Part shown: piece after piece, positions 38,736 through 47,529 of the stretch
Position numbering within the stretch: the first letter of the stretch is position 1
Layout: every line of letters starts with the position of its first letter
NCBI RefSeq assembly: GCF_008933955.1
Contig: NZ_WBXO01000003.1
Coordinates: forward strand, 1-64,000
DNA: 64,000 nt
Direction: 5' to 3'
Source: Heliorestis acidaminivorans
GTDB taxonomy: Bacteria; Bacillota; Desulfitobacteriia; Heliobacteriales; Heliobacteriaceae
Notes under the pieces: generated by a model
Databases searched by the model: none
What the model saw: the letters and a program-made list of their open reading frames with translations, nothing else
What the model was told of the DNA's origin: nothing
Program-made: the position numbers and the translations under genes

Positions 38736-39212
38736 TTATTTGCTGAGCATAATATCTATTTTCGTTTCCATAAGCTTTTGCATTAAGTCAGCTTTTTCTT
38801 GTGTAATTGTGCCCTCTGCAACTAAAGGCTCAAATTTTTGCTTGTGCACTTCTAGCAATTTGGCCTTCACATCGGCTTCAGAAAAGCCTTTGGCTTCGAT
38901 AACTTCTAGAAAAGTCTTGCCAGCTTGTAATTGTTCTCTTGCTTCTTCTGCTGTAATACCTAGTGCTTCCATAAATTCAGGGTGCATACCTCTCATAGTG
39001 TGAAAGCCTTTTCCTGCTTTATTGCCAAAGCCTCTCATTTCACCTTGCGAACACATTTCACCTCGAGCTGGTCTTTGACATTCACCAAAACGGAAAGATT
39101 TTAGGCCTGCCTCTTGCGTAGAGTCAGTAGCGGCAAAGGCTACGAGTCCACCAGCAAAAATCGAGCCGATCACTGCTGTGGCGATAATGCTTTTTTTCAA
39201 ATTTCCTTGCAT
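38736..39212 (-). CDS. Small exported DUF2680-like protein next to a two-component system
   Basis: This 158-aa protein has a cleavable signal peptide ending near AFA (residues ~28-30), a Gly/Met/Cys-containing middle, and C-terminal repeated helical segments (ITAEEAREQL, FSEADVKAKL, ITQEKADLMQKL) as in YckD/DUF2680 proteins. Its function is unknown. The ATG at 39212 follows GAGGTG. It is just downstream of a histidine kinase gene but has its own promoter and a 10-bp tandem repeat at the start of transcription, so it is probably a target of that system. Confidence 0.75.
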   Translation of the reverse strand: MQGNLKKSIIATAVIGSIFAGGLVAFAATDSTQEAGLKSFRFGECQRPARGEMCSQGEMRGFGNKAGKGFHTMRGMHPEFMEALGITAEEAREQLQAGKTFLEVIEAKGFSEADVKAKLLEVHKQKFEPLVAEGTITQEKADLMQKLMETKIDIMLSK

Positions 39213-39248
39213 GCAGAACACCTCACTTCGTTATGTTACAGGAGAATT

Positions 39249-39268
39249 GTTAACCATCGTTAACCATC
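39249..39268 (-). repeat. 10-bp tandem direct repeat, probable response-regulator operator
   Basis: The minus strand reads GATGGTTAAC twice with no gap. A 10-bp period places both half-sites on one face of the helix, as for OmpR/PhoB regulators. It overlaps the predicted +1 (about 39267) and the first transcribed bases, which would favour repression. Confidence 0.6.
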
Positions 39269-39274
39269 GCCCTG

Positions 39275-39303
39275 TTAATACTAGTGTACCCTTATCTTTT
39301 CAA
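39275..39303 (-). promoter_or_regulatory. Promoter of the exported DUF2680-like gene
   Basis: On the minus strand a TTGAAA -35 (39298-39303) and a TATTAA -10 (39275-39280) have a 17-bp spacer. Confidence 0.6.
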
Positions 39304-39332
39304 GTACTTATGAATCACTTTTTAAGATTTTT

Positions 39333-40820
39333 TCAAGATTTCCCAAGCTCTTCTTCTAACTGAGGAAGGAAGATGGCAAAGCAAGTACCTTTATATTCTC
39401 CTTTTAGTACAGTAATCATACCTTGATGGGCAAGGACAAACTCTTTAGCTATAGCTAGTCCTAAGCCGCTTCCTCCTCCTCTTTGTCGACCTCGAGAAGA
39501 ATCACACCGGTAAAAACGGTCAAAGATATGAGGCAAGTGGTCATCTTCTATACCTGGACCTTCATCAACTATGGCGATGACCAATCCTTTATGGCCTGCC
39601 ATGGAAGAGCTCTGGTTTTCTTCCATAGACTCTTTACGAAGCCATTTTTGCACTTTTTTTTCTAGAGCTTGTTGATCTTGTAGATTAGGTAGAGAGGTCC
39701 AGAAAAAAGTTATAGTAATCTTGCTCTTTGGTGGACTATGCTCTAAAGCGTTGCTTAAAAGATTGACCATAACTTGCGTAATCCGGTCGGGATCTACGGT
39801 GAGTGAAACAGGCTCTTTTTCTTGTGGGCTTTCTAATTCTACGGTAAGCCCTTTTATCTCAAACTCTACGGAAAAGATATCTATAATCTGGTTGATTCGC
39901 TCTCTAAGATTAGTCTTTATTTTCCGAAGCGGCAAAGCGCCTGATTCCGCTAGAGTCAGTTGACGAAGATCATCGATTAGTCGATTGAGTCGAATCACTT
40001 CATCGTTAATTGGTAAGATATTCTCTACTGTTGCAGGAATCAAGCCTTGTTGAATTGATTCAAGCTGTCCTTGCATAACTGTCAAAGGTGTACGTAGTTC
40101 ATGAGCTACATCGGCCAGCATATTTTTTCTAACTTGTTCACTGCGTTGTAATTCCTCGTTCATTTCATTAAAAGCTTGTACAACTTTACCTACCTCATCT
40201 TGTGACGGAATCGGTAGCCGTAAGTCAAAGTGCCTTTGCTTGATTTGCTCTGTTGCAACAGCTAGCTGATGCAAGGGTCTTGTTAGACGATTGGCCAGTA
40301 AAAAGCTAATGGCAAAAGCAAGCAAAGAACTGATAAGAATAGCGAAAAGAAAGCTTGCCATTATGGTTGATAGCACTTTCACTTTTATGCCGTCTAAGTT
40401 CATGATGTTTTGCGAAGGTAACCAGAGTGTTCCTACAACTTTGTCCTCTACTTCAATAGGCAAGGTAAGGCCAAAAGTCTTAAAATCTACATCTGCCCAG
40501 CGCTCTTCTGTACCGCGAGGCCAAGCCGCCACAACCTCTTCATTATGATCAAAAAGCACCATGGCAGGTCTTCTATAGTTGCCTCGATCTCTTGGGGAGA
40601 AAGGCATAAATTGTTGCTGAACTCCCCGCCAGCTTCCGTTATTAGCTACATAATAGTGAGCTAGTGTCTTTTGCATTTGATCGTCTATATGATGTTGTAC
40701 CATTTTTTCATAGCGCTCAAAGACAGTATTTGTTGTAGACATGGAAATTATTAGAAAGACAAAGCTCAATGTTACAATAATGAGGAAAGAACTTAGTAAT
40801 ATTTTCGTCCGTAATTTCAT
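39333..40820 (-). CDS. Membrane sensor histidine kinase, system 1
   Basis: This 495-aa protein has two membrane helices (residues ~8-30 and ~150-175) around an extracytoplasmic domain of about 120 residues, then HAMP, HisKA (phospho-His in ADVAHELRTPL) and HATPase_c with the N box VNLLSNALEH, DEGPGI and a Gly-rich GGGSGLGLAI. It resembles BaeS-type kinases. The ATG follows GGAGGAAAGG. It lies 13 bp after its response regulator gene. The signal is unknown. Confidence 0.92.
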   Translation of the reverse strand: MKLRTKILLSSFLIIVTLSFVFLIISMSTTNTVFERYEKMVQHHIDDQMQKTLAHYYVANNGSWRGVQQQFMPFSPRDRGNYRRPAMVLFDHNEEVVAAWPRGTEERWADVDFKTFGLTLPIEVEDKVVGTLWLPSQNIMNLDGIKVKVLSTIMASFLFAILISSLLAFAISFLLANRLTRPLHQLAVATEQIKQRHFDLRLPIPSQDEVGKVVQAFNEMNEELQRSEQVRKNMLADVAHELRTPLTVMQGQLESIQQGLIPATVENILPINDEVIRLNRLIDDLRQLTLAESGALPLRKIKTNLRERINQIIDIFSVEFEIKGLTVELESPQEKEPVSLTVDPDRITQVMVNLLSNALEHSPPKSKITITFFWTSLPNLQDQQALEKKVQKWLRKESMEENQSSSMAGHKGLVIAIVDEGPGIEDDHLPHIFDRFYRCDSSRGRQRGGGSGLGLAIAKEFVLAHQGMITVLKGEYKGTCFAIFLPQLEEELGKS

Positions 40821-40833
40821 AAGCCTTTCCTCC

Positions 40834-41544
40834 TTATGAGGTCAATGCTACAAATTTATAGCCTATTCCAAAGACAGTCAAAATATATTGTGGGTTTCCT
40901 GGTGAATCACCAATTTTTTTACGCAAATTGCTTACGTGCGTATCTATAGACCGTTCATAGTTTACATAAGCTTCTCCCATAACAATGTTCATTAATTGTA
41001 AACGACTATAGACGATACCTGGACGCTGTGCTAGTGTCTGTAAGATTTTGAATTCTGTAGCTGTCAATTGTAAAGACTTGCCGTCTAAGGTAGCTTCGAA
41101 TTTTTCTATATCAATGGCCAAGCGACCGCGCTTTAAGATATGACTTTGTCCTTCTTTTTGCTCAATTTTTTCACTTTGAACAGCATAACGACGCAGGACA
41201 GATCGAATGCGAGCGGCCAGTTCGCGAAGGCTAAAAGGCTTGGTAATGTAGTCATCAGCACCCATTTCTAAGCCTAATATTTTTTCACTTTCATCTACTC
41301 TTGCTGTTACCATAATAATGGGTATAGTCGTGGTACTACGAATCTCTCTGCATATATCAAGTCCACTTTGTCCTGGTAACATCCAATCTAGCAAAACTAA
41401 GTCTGGTTTTTCTTGCATTACTATGTCCATAGCTTTCTGTCCTTCTAAAGCTTGAAGGACCTGATAGCCTTCCGTAAGAAGAAATTTGGTAACCATATCG
41501 AGAATTTTTTGTTCATCGTCAACGACGAGGATTTTTCTAACCAT
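40834..41544 (-). CDS. OmpR-family response regulator, system 1
   Basis: This 236-aa regulator has an N-terminal receiver (D-D at 10-11, phospho-acceptor Asp in LVLLDWMLPG, Lys in ITKPFSLREL) and a C-terminal winged helix ending with FGIGYKFV. The ATG follows AGCAGGAGATG. It is cotranscribed with the kinase at 39333-40820. Its likely target is the tandem repeat at 39249-39268. Confidence 0.94.
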   Translation of the reverse strand: MVRKILVVDDEQKILDMVTKFLLTEGYQVLQALEGQKAMDIVMQEKPDLVLLDWMLPGQSGLDICREIRSTTTIPIIMVTARVDESEKILGLEMGADDYITKPFSLRELAARIRSVLRRYAVQSEKIEQKEGQSHILKRGRLAIDIEKFEATLDGKSLQLTATEFKILQTLAQRPGIVYSRLQLMNIVMGEAYVNYERSIDTHVSNLRKKIGDSPGNPQYILTVFGIGYKFVALTS

Positions 41545-41749
41545 AGCTATACATCTCCTGCTTTTTGTTAAAAGGCGATAAGTGGACGATTTTATGAAGC
41601 TTTTTGTACAAGTGTACTACATAGTTGTTTAGATTTTTTTAAGTTCTGCAATTATGTTACACTATTCCTTAAGTACGAAAAATCTACTATTAAGTAAAGT
41701 CATAGAATTCACATGAAAAGATTTGTTTTTTGAGAAAAGAGCTGATGAC

Positions 41750-42526
41750 ATGAATAACAAAAAGCATGATTATTGTGATCCTTACGATAAAAATGAGCCT
41801 TTTTATTGGATGAAGCTAGAGCATTTAGGCCGCTATTTATATGGAGCTTATCTAGCAAAAGAAAAAAATTATCGCAGAATAGTTGATGGTGCTTCAGCTA
41901 ATGGTTATGGTTCTTTGCTACTTGCTTCCTTGCCTTCCGTGGAAGAAGTTATTGGCCTAGAGTTAAGTGACTTTTTAGTCAATGAAGCCTGGAGATTAGC
42001 GGAACAAGAGAAGAATAAAAAGGTGTCTTTTAAGCTTTGCGATCTAGAAGAAGATGCTTTTGCCGCCGCATCTATTGCAGGTCCTATTGACATGGTTATA
42101 TCTTTTGAAACCTTAGAACATTTGGAAAAACCGAAGCAGGCCTTAAGACAGTTTCATCAACTGCTAACTGACGATGGCTTGTTACTTCTTTCTGTTCCTA
42201 ATGCTTATTACGAAGCTAAAAACAAAGAAGGTAAGTCCAAAAATCCACATCATAAACACCTTTTTGATGTAAGCTCAATTAGCGCTCTATTGGAAGATGA
42301 GGGGTTCAAGGTTCAAAAAGTTCTAGGTCAACCTCTAGCTAATACTTGTTTGTATCGCGAGAAAACAATTGTTAATCTTTACAAGTATGATGTTCAAGAA
42401 GTTCAGTCCTTCTATAACCAAAGCAAAGAAGGTCTTTACTATTTTAGTAGGCTTTTTGCCTGGCCTGAGGTAGATCAAGTAGAAGGCTCTTATTCAATTA
42501 TTGTAGAAGCTACTAAAAAACTATAA
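41750..42526 (+). CDS. SAM-dependent methyltransferase, class I
   Basis: This 258-aa protein carries a Methyltransf_11/23-like fold: IVDGASANGYGSLLLAS (SAM loop, with A-x-x-G-Y-G), an acidic Glu in VIGLELSDF, and VISFETLEHLEKPKQ (motif with Glu-His). The substrate is unknown. Similar proteins act on glycans or small molecules. The ATG at 41750 has only a weak AGAGCTG upstream; a TTG at 41723 is the alternative. It is divergent from the system 1 response regulator gene. Confidence 0.75.
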   Translation: MNNKKHDYCDPYDKNEPFYWMKLEHLGRYLYGAYLAKEKNYRRIVDGASANGYGSLLLASLPSVEEVIGLELSDFLVNEAWRLAEQEKNKKVSFKLCDLEEDAFAAASIAGPIDMVISFETLEHLEKPKQALRQFHQLLTDDGLLLLSVPNAYYEAKNKEGKSKNPHHKHLFDVSSISALLEDEGFKVQKVLGQPLANTCLYREKTIVNLYKYDVQEVQSFYNQSKEGLYYFSRLFAWPEVDQVEGSYSIIVEATKKL

Positions 42527-42541
42527 GTGCTTAGGAGTTTT

Positions 42542-42569
42542 ACAAAGTGTCACAAAACTGTAACTTTGT
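42542..42569. promoter_or_regulatory. Inverted repeat upstream of the second exported protein gene
   Basis: ACAAAGT (42542-42548) and ACTTTGT (42563-42569) form a 7-bp inverted repeat with a 14-bp spacer, about 100 bp before the ATG at 42666. It may be a regulator site. I could not place a clean promoter here. Confidence 0.35.
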
Positions 42570-42665
42570 CGACACCTTCTTGTCATCTTTTTTAGGTATA
42601 TTAAAGGTGCTAGGAGCACTGCTCTTGGTTGTAAGAAATATTTGTTTTGGAAAGGAGATGAGCCC

Positions 42666-43118
42666 ATGAAAGGAAAGAAAAAAATTCTAGCCTTAACTCT
42701 CGGTTTTGCTATGCTCTTTGGATTCGTCGGTTCAGCCTCTGCTGTTACTCCTGAGCAAGCAGAAGCAATGGCTAACCATCATGAGCTTAGAGTACAAGAG
42801 AACAGGGAAAGATTGCAAACACTTGTAGACGCGGGAAGGATTACAGAAGAACAAATGACTGCCGCACTCGCTAAAATGGCTGAAAACTATATAGTAAGGC
42901 AAAGTAGCGATTCTGCCTGCCCTGGTATTCAACCTGACGGCACTTTCCTAGCTCCTCAGCGAGGTACGCAAGCAGGTCAAGGTATGGGTAAAGGCATGCT
43001 TCGATCCGTAACGGGTGGAGTTGGCAATGGTGAAGGCTTTGGTGCTAAGATGGGGCAAGGACAAGGATTTGCACAAGGTTCTCAAGGTCTCAAGAAAGGT
43101 CCAGCCTGGTCTAGATAA
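42666..43118 (+). CDS. Small exported Gly/Gln-rich protein next to two-component system 2
   Basis: This 150-aa protein has a clear signal peptide ending ASA, a helical DUF2680-like segment (PEQAEAMANHHELRVQENRE; ITEEQMTAALAKMAENY), and then a low-complexity tail rich in Gly, Gln and Lys. The helical part recalls Spy/CpxP-type LTxxQ helices only loosely. The ATG follows AAAGGAGATGA. It is convergent with the system 2 kinase gene. It is the functional counterpart of the exported protein at 38736-39212. Function unknown. Confidence 0.75.
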   Translation: MKGKKKILALTLGFAMLFGFVGSASAVTPEQAEAMANHHELRVQENRERLQTLVDAGRITEEQMTAALAKMAENYIVRQSSDSACPGIQPDGTFLAPQRGTQAGQGMGKGMLRSVTGGVGNGEGFGAKMGQGQGFAQGSQGLKKGPAWSR

Positions 43119-43132
43119 GTAATAAAAAGATA

Positions 43133-43172
43133 AAAGGTTGAGCTAGCAATTGCTATAGCTCAACCTTTTTTC
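43133..43172. terminator. Bidirectional terminator between the exported protein and system 2 kinase genes
   Basis: A 14-bp inverted repeat (43133-43146 with 43157-43170) is flanked by A and T runs, between convergent genes. Confidence 0.85.
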
Positions 43173-43180
43173 ATATTCTC

Positions 43181-44779
43181 CTATTCTTCACTCTTATAAG
43201 GAATAAAAAAGAAGAATCTAGCCCCTTTACCAGGATTATTTTCTAAGCCAACCTGACCATGATGACCTTCTACAATCGCTTTTACAATAGCTAGTCCAAG
43301 CCCTGATGCTTCCGTTTGACGACTTCTTGATTTGTCACCGCGATAAAAGCGCTCCCAGACTCGTGGTACATCTTCTTCTGTTAAGCCTGGACCTGTATCT
43401 GCAACTGAGAAAATTAATCCTTTTTGAGAAGGTTCAAGATTTATTCTTACTTCTCCCCCCTTAGGCGTGTGCCTCAAGGCGTTTTCTAGTAGATTAATCA
43501 ACGCTTGTTCTATGCGACTTCGATCAGCCCAGATCTCTTGTAAGACTATTGATCTTTCTGTCGTCTTAGTTGGTACGCCGTAATGTAGTTGAATACCCTG
43601 ATCCTTAGCAGGTCCTGCCATTTTGTGACATAACTCTTCTACCAGTTGAACTGGCGAAAAAAAGGCCATCTCAAAATGAAAATAGCCTGATTCAAGACGA
43701 GCTAGTTCCATTAAGTCTTTAACGAGTCCTTCCATTCTCGCTGTTTCAGACAAAATAATCTCTGCCATCTCCCTGCGTTCTTGAGCAGACCGTGGCATGT
43801 CATCACGCAATGCTTCAGCATAACCCTGAATCAAAAACAAAGGTGTTCTTAGATCGTGCGATACATTAGCCGCTAAATCTCGCATGCTCTGCACACCTCT
43901 AGCTAATTGCTGATTCTTCTGTTCTAAAGTCTCTACTGTCTTTGCTAATTCTTGAGATAAGGTGTGCAAAGTTTGCCCTAATCTCCCAATTTCATCGTTT
44001 CCCTCTACTGCTAAAGGTTGTTGGTAATTTCCACGACGCATCTCTTCTGCTGTCTTATGCAGTCTTGTTAAAGGCCTAGCTACTTTTCGTGATATCAAAA
44101 AGGCGGAAAAACCAGAAAGAAGCAAAAGAAAAAAAACTGCACTAAGAAGTCCCATCTGTAGTTGTTGTAAATCTTGAGTTATGCGATGAAGAGGCGACAA
44201 TATATAGACAACACGAGACACTTCATCATCTTCTAAGATCGGTACAAATACAGCTAATACAGGCACATCCAGAAAGGGCAATGGTCCTTGTCTGCTTATC
44301 ACTTGACCTTGCTCTAATTGAATTTTTTCCTCTACAGTTACATTAATCTGTGCATTGTCATCAGTTAATGTGGGAAAGGATAGAGTGTTTTCTTGTCTTT
44401 TTAGCTCTCGGCCTATACCTGGTCCCATAAGTGGTTCTTGTTGACCCCAGCGGTGAAGCCTTCCCTGCCTACCCATTCCCATTTCTTGCATTGATGTGAT
44501 AGGCTGAGCAAAAGTTTCCTCTATCCTGCCATTGCTATCTCCAAACATAACGAGAGCACCTGTCTCAAAAGAAATAGCATGTGCCAATTGTGTGGCCCGA
44601 TCCATATCTTTTTCTAATCCAACTAAAGCCGCTTTGCCAGCTAAATCTCTAGTTTCTCGCTGAACCGTAAATGTTCCTATCATATCGTTAAAAAGCCATC
44701 CCGTAAGGGCTAGTAAAGCTAGTGAAAAAAGAATTAAAACTAACCATATCTTAAAAACAATACTTTGCCAGTACTTCAT
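43181..44779 (-). CDS. Membrane sensor histidine kinase, system 2
   Basis: This 532-aa protein has a membrane helix at residues ~8-30, an extracytoplasmic domain of about 170 residues, a second helix (~205-230), HAMP, HisKA with AANVSHDLRTPLFLIQGY, and HATPase_c with LLENALRHTP, DTGPGL and ASGLGLAIVKAI. The external domain contains several Met residues (residues ~95-125). It overlaps the regulator gene by 4 bp (translational coupling). The signal is unknown. Confidence 0.92.
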   Translation of the reverse strand: MKYWQSIVFKIWLVLILFSLALLALTGWLFNDMIGTFTVQRETRDLAGKAALVGLEKDMDRATQLAHAISFETGALVMFGDSNGRIEETFAQPITSMQEMGMGRQGRLHRWGQQEPLMGPGIGRELKRQENTLSFPTLTDDNAQINVTVEEKIQLEQGQVISRQGPLPFLDVPVLAVFVPILEDDEVSRVVYILSPLHRITQDLQQLQMGLLSAVFFLLLLSGFSAFLISRKVARPLTRLHKTAEEMRRGNYQQPLAVEGNDEIGRLGQTLHTLSQELAKTVETLEQKNQQLARGVQSMRDLAANVSHDLRTPLFLIQGYAEALRDDMPRSAQERREMAEIILSETARMEGLVKDLMELARLESGYFHFEMAFFSPVQLVEELCHKMAGPAKDQGIQLHYGVPTKTTERSIVLQEIWADRSRIEQALINLLENALRHTPKGGEVRINLEPSQKGLIFSVADTGPGLTEEDVPRVWERFYRGDKSRSRQTEASGLGLAIVKAIVEGHHGQVGLENNPGKGARFFFFIPYKSEE

Positions 44780-45483
44780 CGTAGGACCTCAAACTTATAG
44801 CCAGCTCCTCGTACTGTAACTATGTAGGAAGCAACTTTCTCGGAGTTACGTGATATTTTTTCTCGAAGTCGCCGTACATGGGTATCTACGGTTCTACTAT
44901 CACCAGCAAAGTCATAACCCCATACCCGATCTAAAAGCATATCTCTAGTTAGAACTCGTTGTGAATTCCTGGCCATAAAGAGAAGTAAATTATATTCTAG
45001 CGGAGATAGAAGGGCACTTTGACCTTCAACTAATACTTTATGTTCATCTGGAAAGATGTCTAGGCCTGGAAAGTGAAGCGCTTCTTCTCCCTGATCTACT
45101 TTTTGTTTTGCCTGACCATTACGGCGCAATAATGCTTTGATTCGCATAACAATTTCCCGAGGACTAAAAGGTTTGACTACATAGTCATCAGCACCTAACT
45201 CAAAACCAAGTAAGCGATTGGCTTCATCTCCTCGAGCTGTTAGGATCAAGATGGGCATATCTCCCTGCTCTCTTATTTTTCGACAGGTAGTCCAACCATC
45301 TAAGCCAGGCATCATCAGATCCAAGACGATAACATCTACAGCCTCTTTGGCTAAGATTTCAAGAGCGGCAAAGCCTTCTTCCGCTTCGAGTACCTGCATA
45401 TTTTCTTGTTCTATAAACATGCGCAACATACGCCTTATTTTTATGTCGTCTTCGACTAACAGGATGGTTTTTTTTTCTTCCAT
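44776..45483 (-). CDS. OmpR-family response regulator, system 2
   Basis: This 235-aa regulator has a receiver with acidic pair (EDD near residue 12), phospho-acceptor Asp in VIVLDLMMPG and Lys in VVKPFSPREI, followed by a winged helix ending VRGAGYKFEV. The ATG follows AAGGTGGG. It is the first gene of the system 2 operon. It is similar in layout to the system 1 regulator but clearly distinct in sequence. Confidence 0.94.
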   Translation of the reverse strand: MEEKKTILLVEDDIKIRRMLRMFIEQENMQVLEAEEGFAALEILAKEAVDVIVLDLMMPGLDGWTTCRKIREQGDMPILILTARGDEANRLLGFELGADDYVVKPFSPREIVMRIKALLRRNGQAKQKVDQGEEALHFPGLDIFPDEHKVLVEGQSALLSPLEYNLLLFMARNSQRVLTRDMLLDRVWGYDFAGDSRTVDTHVRRLREKISRNSEKVASYIVTVRGAGYKFEVLR

Positions 45484-45636
45484 TTTCTAAACCCACCTTA
45501 GAAACTGTCTTTTTCTACAATTTCGGTTATTTTTGCCTTTTTAAAGCTATTCTATATACAATTAATGATTCCTTTGTAAGTGCTATGCATTTATTACAGT
45601 TCTAAGTAGTACTTGCGAGATTGAAATGGATAAAAA

Positions 45637-45689
45637 GGAAAAAGCCTGCAACAGTTGATCTGCTCCCAGATCGCTGTTGCAAAGCTTTT
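45637..45689 (-). terminator. Terminator of the hydrogenase gene
   Basis: A long imperfect stem (45640-45662 with 45667-45689), flanked by A/T runs, lies about 40 bp after the hydrogenase stop. Confidence 0.75.
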
Positions 45690-45729
45690 AACTTTTGCTT
45701 ATGAAACTTTTATTCTCGTAAAAGAACTA

Positions 45730-47172
45730 TTATTTTAATATCGAGGTGGCTTCGGTAATTGTTTTCAGAATCGCCTTCTTGCTATGTTCGTCAACCATTC
45801 TTTTGGCTTTTGCTTTATGGTTAAATGAAGAAGGTCCTCCTACACAGCCGTTTACACAAGCCATTCCTTCGATAAAGTTACCAGGTGGCCTTCCTGCTTT
45901 GGCCATGCGTAATGCTTTTACGCATTCTGCCGCTCCATCGCACTTAACTGGAGTCACTTCTAAAGGCAGGTTATATTCTTTTACTGCCTGAGCAACAGCT
46001 TCACCAACACCACCACACCGAGCAAACGCGCGCCCAAAGACAGACGATTGTTCTAAGGGGACTGGGGTGCATTCAGCAGGCTCTATATCAGATGCCACAA
46101 ATAGGGCTAACATTTCTTCAAATGTGATTGCATAGTCGATAGCATCATTGCGGTCGCTTTGTCGAGCTTCCATCTTTTTGGCAATACAAGGACCAATAAA
46201 AACTGTTACTGCATCGGGATGATGTTTCTTTACGTACCTTCCCACTGCTATCATAGGGGATACAGAAGTTGAGATATTATCTTCCAGTTCCGGGAAGTGC
46301 TTACGAATTATTTGCACAAAAGCAGGGCAACAAGAAGAAGTTAGAAATGAACCTTCCCGAACTTTTTCTACTACTTCTTCCGCTTCTTCCGCCAGTATCA
46401 TATCAGCTCCTAGAGCCGCTTCATGAACTGCGGCAAAACCTAGTTTAATTAAAGCTCCGTGTATTTGTTCCATCGATAAATCTTCAAACTGAGCTACAAT
46501 AGAAGGTGCTAAAACAACGTGTACTGGTGCTTCATCTTTTTTCTTTAAAGCTTCTACCACTTGAATAATACAGGAAACATCAGCTATTGCTCCAAAAGGA
46601 CAGCGTAAAGCACAGAGACCACAATAGATGCACTTATCTTTTTTGATTCTAGCAATCTTGTCTTCACCGAAGTCAATGGCGTTAACTGGACAAGCTCTAA
46701 TGCAGGGGCGTTGTGTATCTGCAATGGCGTCATAGGGGCAAGCGCTGTGACAACGTCCACATTCAATGCATTTCTCTTGGTTGATGTACGCTCTACGGTT
46801 AATCTGAATAATTGCATCTACTGGACAAGATTCCATACAAGGATGAGAGATACATCCGCGGCAAGCTTCTGTAACCGTAAAACGATCGACAGGGCATTCA
46901 TCACAACCGGTCTCTAGGACTTGAATAAGTTCACCGCTCTTACAAGCTTCTGTGCCATCAACACCAATGCCACAAGCCAATTCTACCCGTTGTTTGACAA
47001 CTGCTCTTTCTTTGTAAACACAGCAACGAAACCTAGCTCTTTTTCCTTGCACAACCACATAAGGTATCATTTCTTTATCTCGCTCAACAGTGCCACTCAT
47101 GGCCATGCGAGCTACTTCTACTAAAACTTCATGGCGCAATAATTGCACAGTTGTTTCAAATCTACGGGCCAT
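45730..47172 (-). CDS. Monomeric [FeFe] hydrogenase, group B-like
   Basis: This 480-aa protein has an N-terminal region with several Cys, at least three ferredoxin-like clusters (CRGCISHPC, CIECGRCHSAC, CIYCGLCALRC plus CIRACP), and then the H-cluster domain with L1 TSSCCPAF, L2 GPCIAKKME and L3 EGMACVNGCVGG. The L2 and L3 variants (no Met before PC, no GGGG) are those of group B rather than the classical group A enzymes. It should make or use H2 with ferredoxin in the cytoplasm. Maturases hydEFG are not in the window. The ATG at 47172 follows GAAAGGTCGTG; the frame to 47322 adds 50 atypical residues. Confidence 0.9.
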   Translation of the reverse strand: MARRFETTVQLLRHEVLVEVARMAMSGTVERDKEMIPYVVVQGKRARFRCCVYKERAVVKQRVELACGIGVDGTEACKSGELIQVLETGCDECPVDRFTVTEACRGCISHPCMESCPVDAIIQINRRAYINQEKCIECGRCHSACPYDAIADTQRPCIRACPVNAIDFGEDKIARIKKDKCIYCGLCALRCPFGAIADVSCIIQVVEALKKKDEAPVHVVLAPSIVAQFEDLSMEQIHGALIKLGFAAVHEAALGADMILAEEAEEVVEKVREGSFLTSSCCPAFVQIIRKHFPELEDNISTSVSPMIAVGRYVKKHHPDAVTVFIGPCIAKKMEARQSDRNDAIDYAITFEEMLALFVASDIEPAECTPVPLEQSSVFGRAFARCGGVGEAVAQAVKEYNLPLEVTPVKCDGAAECVKALRMAKAGRPPGNFIEGMACVNGCVGGPSSFNHKAKAKRMVDEHSKKAILKTITEATSILK

Positions 47173-47206
47173 TTTTCTACACGACCTTTCTGAAGAAATA
47201 TTCAGA

Positions 47207-47239
47207 TTATACCAACTCCAATCTACATATTTTCGACAA
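47207..47239 (-). promoter_or_regulatory. -10 element and Spo0A-box-like site upstream of the hydrogenase gene
   Basis: On the minus strand TATAAT lies at 47207-47212, and a perfect TTGTCGAA (0A-box consensus) at 47232-47239 sits near the -35 position. The -35 itself is poor, which is typical of activator-dependent promoters. A single 8-bp match can occur by chance. Confidence 0.35.
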
Positions 47240-47345
47240 AAAAAAAGTATACCCTTCCTTACACTGGCATAATAATAAACTTTACACCCTGCTTTTACCA
47301 ACAAATGCTCTAGTCTTGCCATTTGCTACAATGATAGAAAAAATA

Positions 47346-47374
47346 TTGACAGGCTTAGTCCATTATGCTACATT
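47346..47374 (+). promoter_or_regulatory. mgtE promoter
   Basis: A TTGACA -35 (47346-47351) and a TACATT -10 (47369-47374) have a 17-bp spacer. The predicted start near 47381 gives mgtE a leader of about 285 nt. Confidence 0.6.
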
Positions 47375-47396
47375 CGTTATGTTAAATATTAATACA

Positions 47397-47430
47397 TAAA
47401 AAACCCTCACTTTTCTGGTGGGTTTTTTTA
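47397..47430 (+). terminator. Early terminator-like hairpin in the mgtE leader
   Basis: A stem of A/C against G/T (about 47397-47406 with 47420-47429) with a T-run begins only some 16 nt after the predicted transcript start. A second, weaker hairpin with a T-rich tail follows at 47480-47506. Confidence 0.55.
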
Positions 47431-47529
47431 TATTATATTGTATATTGCATCTATTTACTGTGTCCAATGAAGGATATATAGGCCTCTTGTTATGGCCTTT
47501 TATTATTGCTTTAAGGAGGTGAGGACTTC

